From assembly GCF_029338395.1 (NCBI RefSeq), contig NZ_CP119809.1:496001-560000 (forward strand): a stretch of DNA of 64,000 bases, read 5' to 3'. Below, piece after piece: positions 61,242 through 64,000 of the stretch. Position 1 is the first letter of the stretch. Each line of letters begins with the position of its first letter. Origin of the DNA: Halorussus caseinilyticus (GTDB lineage Archaea; Halobacteriota; Halobacteria; Halobacteriales; Haladaptataceae). The notes under the pieces were generated by a model. It was not told the origin of the DNA. It saw only the letters and a program-made list of their open reading frames with translations, and searched no databases. A program made the position numbers and the translations under genes.

Positions 61242-61412
61242 CTCGAAAGCCCCCGCCCGCTGACGGTCGCTCTGCGGGATATTCTCGCTCGCTTCGCTCG
61301 CTCGAATAGTGCCCGCAGAGACGACCACGGGCCTGCGGCCCGCCAGCGAGCGGCCCCTTTCATCCACCCAAACTCGGGGTCTGGTCGGCCGGGCACGTCC
61401 CGGCGGTTCGGC
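61242..61412 (-). repeat. Element B, copy 3 (right inverted copy flanking uspA)
   Basis: Read on the minus strand: small hairpin CCGGG-ACGTG-CCCGG, GACCAGACC, GGGTGGATGAAAGGGG, outer arm CCGCTCGCTGGCGG with CCGTCAGCGGGCGG (two G-T pairs in place of the G-C pairs of copy 2), side hairpin GGGCC-GCA-GGCCC, GGTCG/CGACC, distal arm CTCTGCGGG/CCCGCAGAG (plus-strand 61312-61320 and 61270-61278), and a GAGCGAGCGAAGCGAGCGAG tip. It fills about half of the 330-base gap between the convergent uspA and phosphate-permease genes; the rest has no gene. Confidence 0.8.
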
Positions 61413-61446
61413 CACCGGCGACGAGTCGTTTCGGTCGTCGCCGGTC

Positions 61447-62661
61447 CTAAATTGCCGCCCCGCCCAACACCTGCGCGAACGCCCAGTAGACGCCGTATCC
61501 CACCGCGACCGACGAGACCAGCGTGACGACCCAGAACGCGAGCGTCACCCCGATTTTCCGTCGGGAGACGCCCGCCGACCCTCCGGCGAGACCCCCGCCG
61601 ATGACGCCCGAGATGATGATGTTGTTGAACGAGATGGGGATGCCGAGCGCGATGGCCGCCTGCGCGATGACGAACCCCGGCACCAGCGCGGCGATGGACC
61701 GCCGAATCCCGAGTTGGGCGTACTCCCGAGAGGTCGCCTGCAACAGTCGCGGCGCGCCCATCCACGCTCCGGCGAGAATTCCGGTCGCGCCGATTGCGAG
61801 CAGGACGATTCCCGGCAGGCCGAGTTCCGCCCGGTAGAGGTTCTCCAGCGGTCCGGTCGCCAGTCCGACCTGACTCCCGCCGCTGGAGAACGCCACCACG
61901 CTCCCGAGACCCACCAGAAACGTCTTGACGCCCTTCTCGACCGAGACCTGCGTCCGCCGCCGGACGAACCCGAAACTCGCCGCGGCCACGACCAGCGTCA
62001 CGACGCCCGCCGCGAGTTCCACGCCCGCGACTGCCGGGGTGTCCGCGAGACCCGCGAGGAACCCCGCAATCGAACCCTGCTCCTCGCCGGGCGGTGCGGG
62101 AATGATGCTCAACTCGACGTTCGCCACGATGGCGCCGACCAACCCGGCCAACAGCGGAACGCTCGTCGTCTCGGGGATGTCGTCGCGCCGCAGGACCGTC
62201 GCGGTGAGGTAGGCCAGTCCGCCCGAGACCGGCGGGACGAGCGCCCAGAACGTGGCGATTCGTCGGTAAGTGTCGAACGCGGGCGTGCCGCCCAGCGACA
62301 GGCCGACGCCTATCATCGCTCCGGTGGTCGCGAACGCCGCCGGAACCGGATAGCCGGTGTAGACGCCGAACGCCATGAACGCCGTGGCGGTCAGCAGGCC
62401 CGCCGTCGCCGCCAGCGAGGTGATGGCCACGCCGTCGATGAGACCCGCGCCCACGGTGTCCGAGATGCTCCCGCCCTGCGTGAGCGCACCCAGCGCGGCC
62501 AAAATCCCGATGAGGAACGCCGCCCGCATCGTGGAGATGGCGTTCGCGCCGATGGCCGGAGCGAACGGCGGCGAGTTGCTGTTCGCGCCGAGCGCCCACG
62601 CGGTGAACAGTCCCGTCACCGTCGCTAGCACGACCAGCGCCCAGAACAGGAGTCCCGTCAC
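61447..62661 (-). CDS. Inorganic phosphate transporter (PiT family)
   Basis: 404 residues, ten or so membrane helices in two repeats. The PiT signature appears twice: ALGANSNSPPFAPAIGANAI near residue 23 and GIPISFNNIIISGVIGGGLA near 338. An extracellular loop with a Pro/Glu cluster (IPAPPGEEQGSIA) lies near 190. Takes up phosphate (or metal phosphate) with cations. Stand-alone; no PhoU-like partner gene is next to it in this window. Confidence 0.9.
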   Translation of the reverse strand: MTGLLFWALVVLATVTGLFTAWALGANSNSPPFAPAIGANAISTMRAAFLIGILAALGALTQGGSISDTVGAGLIDGVAITSLAATAGLLTATAFMAFGVYTGYPVPAAFATTGAMIGVGLSLGGTPAFDTYRRIATFWALVPPVSGGLAYLTATVLRRDDIPETTSVPLLAGLVGAIVANVELSIIPAPPGEEQGSIAGFLAGLADTPAVAGVELAAGVVTLVVAAASFGFVRRRTQVSVEKGVKTFLVGLGSVVAFSSGGSQVGLATGPLENLYRAELGLPGIVLLAIGATGILAGAWMGAPRLLQATSREYAQLGIRRSIAALVPGFVIAQAAIALGIPISFNNIIISGVIGGGLAGGSAGVSRRKIGVTLAFWVVTLVSSVAVGYGVYWAFAQVLGGAAI

Positions 62662-62763
62662 TGTCGCTCCGGTCCTCCGGACCGTGCGTCCGCGACGGGA
62701 CCGGTCGTCGCGCTCACGGCCGTTCGAACGCGCTCGGGGCGCGGGAGGGGCGGGGGACTCACG

Positions 62764-62892
62764 TCACCACTCTTCGGGCGGCGGAAGTTCTTCGCCACAG
62801 CGCCGACAGTAGCGCATCGGTGCGCTCGACGCTCGCTCGTCGCTGTCCACCGTGGCCTTCCGCCCGCAGTTCTCGCATTCTATTTTCGTCAT
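62764..62892 (-). CDS. 42-residue zinc-ribbon micro-protein
   Basis: MTKIECENCGRKATVDSDER at the start and YCRRCGEELPPPEEW at the end: two CxxC pairs form a zinc ribbon. ATG at 62892; an in-frame start 33 codons upstream would add an unsupported hydrophobic piece. Upstream of the phosphate permease on the same strand, 102 bases away. Function unknown. Confidence 0.65.
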   Translation of the reverse strand: MTKIECENCGRKATVDSDERASSAPMRYCRRCGEELPPPEEW

Positions 62893-63026
62893 CGTTCCTC
62901 CGTGGTCGTCGGCGCTCCGCCGACAGTCGAGGTGTAGAATACCCCACGGTACGACCCCGAATATGATAAACTTACCCACGGCTACTGCCACAACCGTCTT
63001 GGCCGCACGCGCCTTCGTCTCTACGA

Positions 63027-64000
63027 ATGGGACTGTTCGGCACGGACCGGCGAGTGTTGACCCTCGCGTTCGCCCGGATGATAGACGCGGTGGGCAACTC
63101 GTTTCTCATCGTGGTCCTGCCGCAGTTTCTCGACGAGGTGATTCTCGACGCGCCGGGCGGCGGCGGGGAGATTCTCGGTGTCGCCGTCGCCCAGTCGGTC
63201 CTCATCGGGGTCGCGCTCTCGCTGTTCGGCTTCCTCAACAGCTTCGGCCAGCCGTTCACCGGGCGACTCTCCGACCGGACCGGCAAGCGCAAGGCGTTCA
63301 TCCTCGTCGGTCTCGCCCTGCTCGGGGTCGCCAGCGGAGCCTACGTCTTCGCCGACAGCTACGTCGAAATCCTCGTCCTCCGGATGTTGCAGGGCGTCGG
63401 CGCGGCGCTGGCGATTCCCGCGACCGTGGCGCTGGTGAACGAACTGGCGACGGACGCGACCCGCGGGGGCAACTTCGGCGTGTTCAACACCTTCCGGCTA
63501 ATCGGGTTCGGGTTCGGACCGCTCGTGGCGGGGTTCATCCTCGAATTCGGGCCGTACCCGACCCCGGTCGGCACCGTCTCGGGGTTCGTGGCCGCGTTCG
63601 GGGTCGCCCTGCTCGGCGCGGCGACGAGTTTCGCGCTGGTGGCCACCTTCGTCTCGGACCCCGAGCGCGCGGCCGCGAGCGCGGGCGACGAACTCGCCGT
63701 CTCCGTGACCGACCCCGAGGATTCGGGGCTGGACCCGGTGTTCACCCTCGGCGTGGCGACCCTGTTCATGGCAATCGGCATCGGTCTCTTCGCGACCTTG
63801 GAGCCGCAACTTTCGGACCGACTCTCGCAGGGGTCGGTGCTGTTCAGCCTCGAATTCGCCGCGGTGGTCATCGCCAACGTCGTGTTTCAGGTGCCGGTCG
63901 GCCGGGCCAGCGACACCTACGGACGGCGGCCCTTCCTCGTCGCCGGGTTCGCGTTGCTGGTGCCCGCCCTGTTCGCGCAGGGGTTCGTGACGACGCCCGC
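63027..64000 (+). CDS. MFS transporter (3' end beyond window)
   Basis: 324 codons visible from ATG 63027 to the window edge, with about nine membrane helices so far. The MFS motif A between helices 2 and 3 is GRLSDRTGKRKAF near residue 80 and its second-half echo GRASDTYGRRPF near 295. It begins MGLFGTDRRVLTLAFARMID, a pattern common in haloarchaeal drug/sugar-type MFS exporters. An AT-rich GAATATGATAAAC (about 62958-62970) may be its promoter with a leader. Substrate unknown. Confidence 0.88.
   Translation, partial: MGLFGTDRRVLTLAFARMIDAVGNSFLIVVLPQFLDEVILDAPGGGGEILGVAVAQSVLIGVALSLFGFLNSFGQPFTGRLSDRTGKRKAFILVGLALLGVASGAYVFADSYVEILVLRMLQGVGAALAIPATVALVNELATDATRGGNFGVFNTFRLIGFGFGPLVAGFILEFGPYPTPVGTVSGFVAAFGVALLGAATSFALVATFVSDPERAAASAGDELAVSVTDPEDSGLDPVFTLGVATLFMAIGIGLFATLEPQLSDRLSQGSVLFSLEFAAVVIANVVFQVPVGRASDTYGRRPFLVAGFALLVPALFAQGFVTTP

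Noticed and set aside
59921-61446. IS element or transposon around uspA
   Set aside because: No transposase frame and no target-site duplication seen; kept only as inverted repeat copies.

Overview
The window is chromosomal DNA of an extremely halophilic archaeon (class Halobacteria). The evidence is high GC with strong third-position GC bias, very acidic proteins, TATA boxes about 25-30 nt before start codons with little or no leader, Tat (twin-arginine) signals on most exported proteins, an archaeal KorAB, aCPSF1, Mre11-Rad50, B-family polymerase, PLP and Fe-S genes of archaeal type, and a tRNA-Gln(UUG) with a 31-nt intron. I cannot fix the genus; the repeated intergenic elements suggest a Halorussus-like lineage, but that is only an impression.

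Layout. 0-14 kb is central and acyl-CoA metabolism: a CinA-type amidase, a DUF457 membrane protein, a PHP phosphoesterase, an acyl-CoA synthetase, an acyl-CoA dehydrogenase, the 2-oxoacid:ferredoxin oxidoreductase korAB, methylmalonyl-CoA epimerase and the large subunit of methylmalonyl-CoA mutase (propionyl-CoA/odd-chain route), with a class-V aminotransferase and a CPBP protease between them. 14.1-20.2 kb is one operon for import of a carbohydrate (lipoprotein binding protein, two permeases, ATPase, a 66-aa membrane protein, a Gfo/Idh/MocA dehydrogenase). 20.2-25.5 kb is a more accessory stretch: GNAT, zinc finger, HAD and three Tat-exported proteins of unknown role. 25.6-32.9 kb has geranylgeranyl reductase (membrane lipid), a second acyl-CoA synthetase with an alpha/beta hydrolase and a MaoC hydratase, and a surface glycoprotein. 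32.9-51.3 kb is information processing and Fe-S assembly: prolyl-tRNA synthetase, a flavin reductase, aCPSF1, mre11-rad50, polB with a 450-aa intein, and sufCBD. 51.4-58.7 kb is metal homeostasis (ferritin-like protein plus a DtxR-type regulator, LysE exporter, a second DtxR-type regulator with FeoA domain), the split tRNA-Gln gene and an AT-rich two-gene island next to it, AlaX, an HD protein and several micro-proteins. 58.7-64 kb has threonine synthase, a universal stress protein bracketed by inverted copies of a structured repeat, a PiT phosphate permease and the start of an MFS transporter.

Most notable. (1) Two families of intergenic elements, here called A (three copies) and B (three full copies and one reduced), keep the same paired arms while the arm sequences differ. 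In B two helices show compensatory changes between copies, so B is either a structured RNA or a palindromic mobile repeat; two B copies flank uspA as inverted repeats. (2) An intein lies inside the exonuclease II motif of PolB, and the extein codons on both sides have the intein's AT-rich codon use. (3) A TTAG-N6-CTAA palindrome occurs both at the sufCBD start and just below the TATA box of the SirR-like regulator, a candidate iron-responsive operator linking the two. (4) Several genes are preceded by short leaderless ORFs whose stop overlaps the main start codon. I see no CRISPR array, insertion sequence, rRNA, or classical defence system. None of these amounts to a proven new system; the element families are the best candidates.
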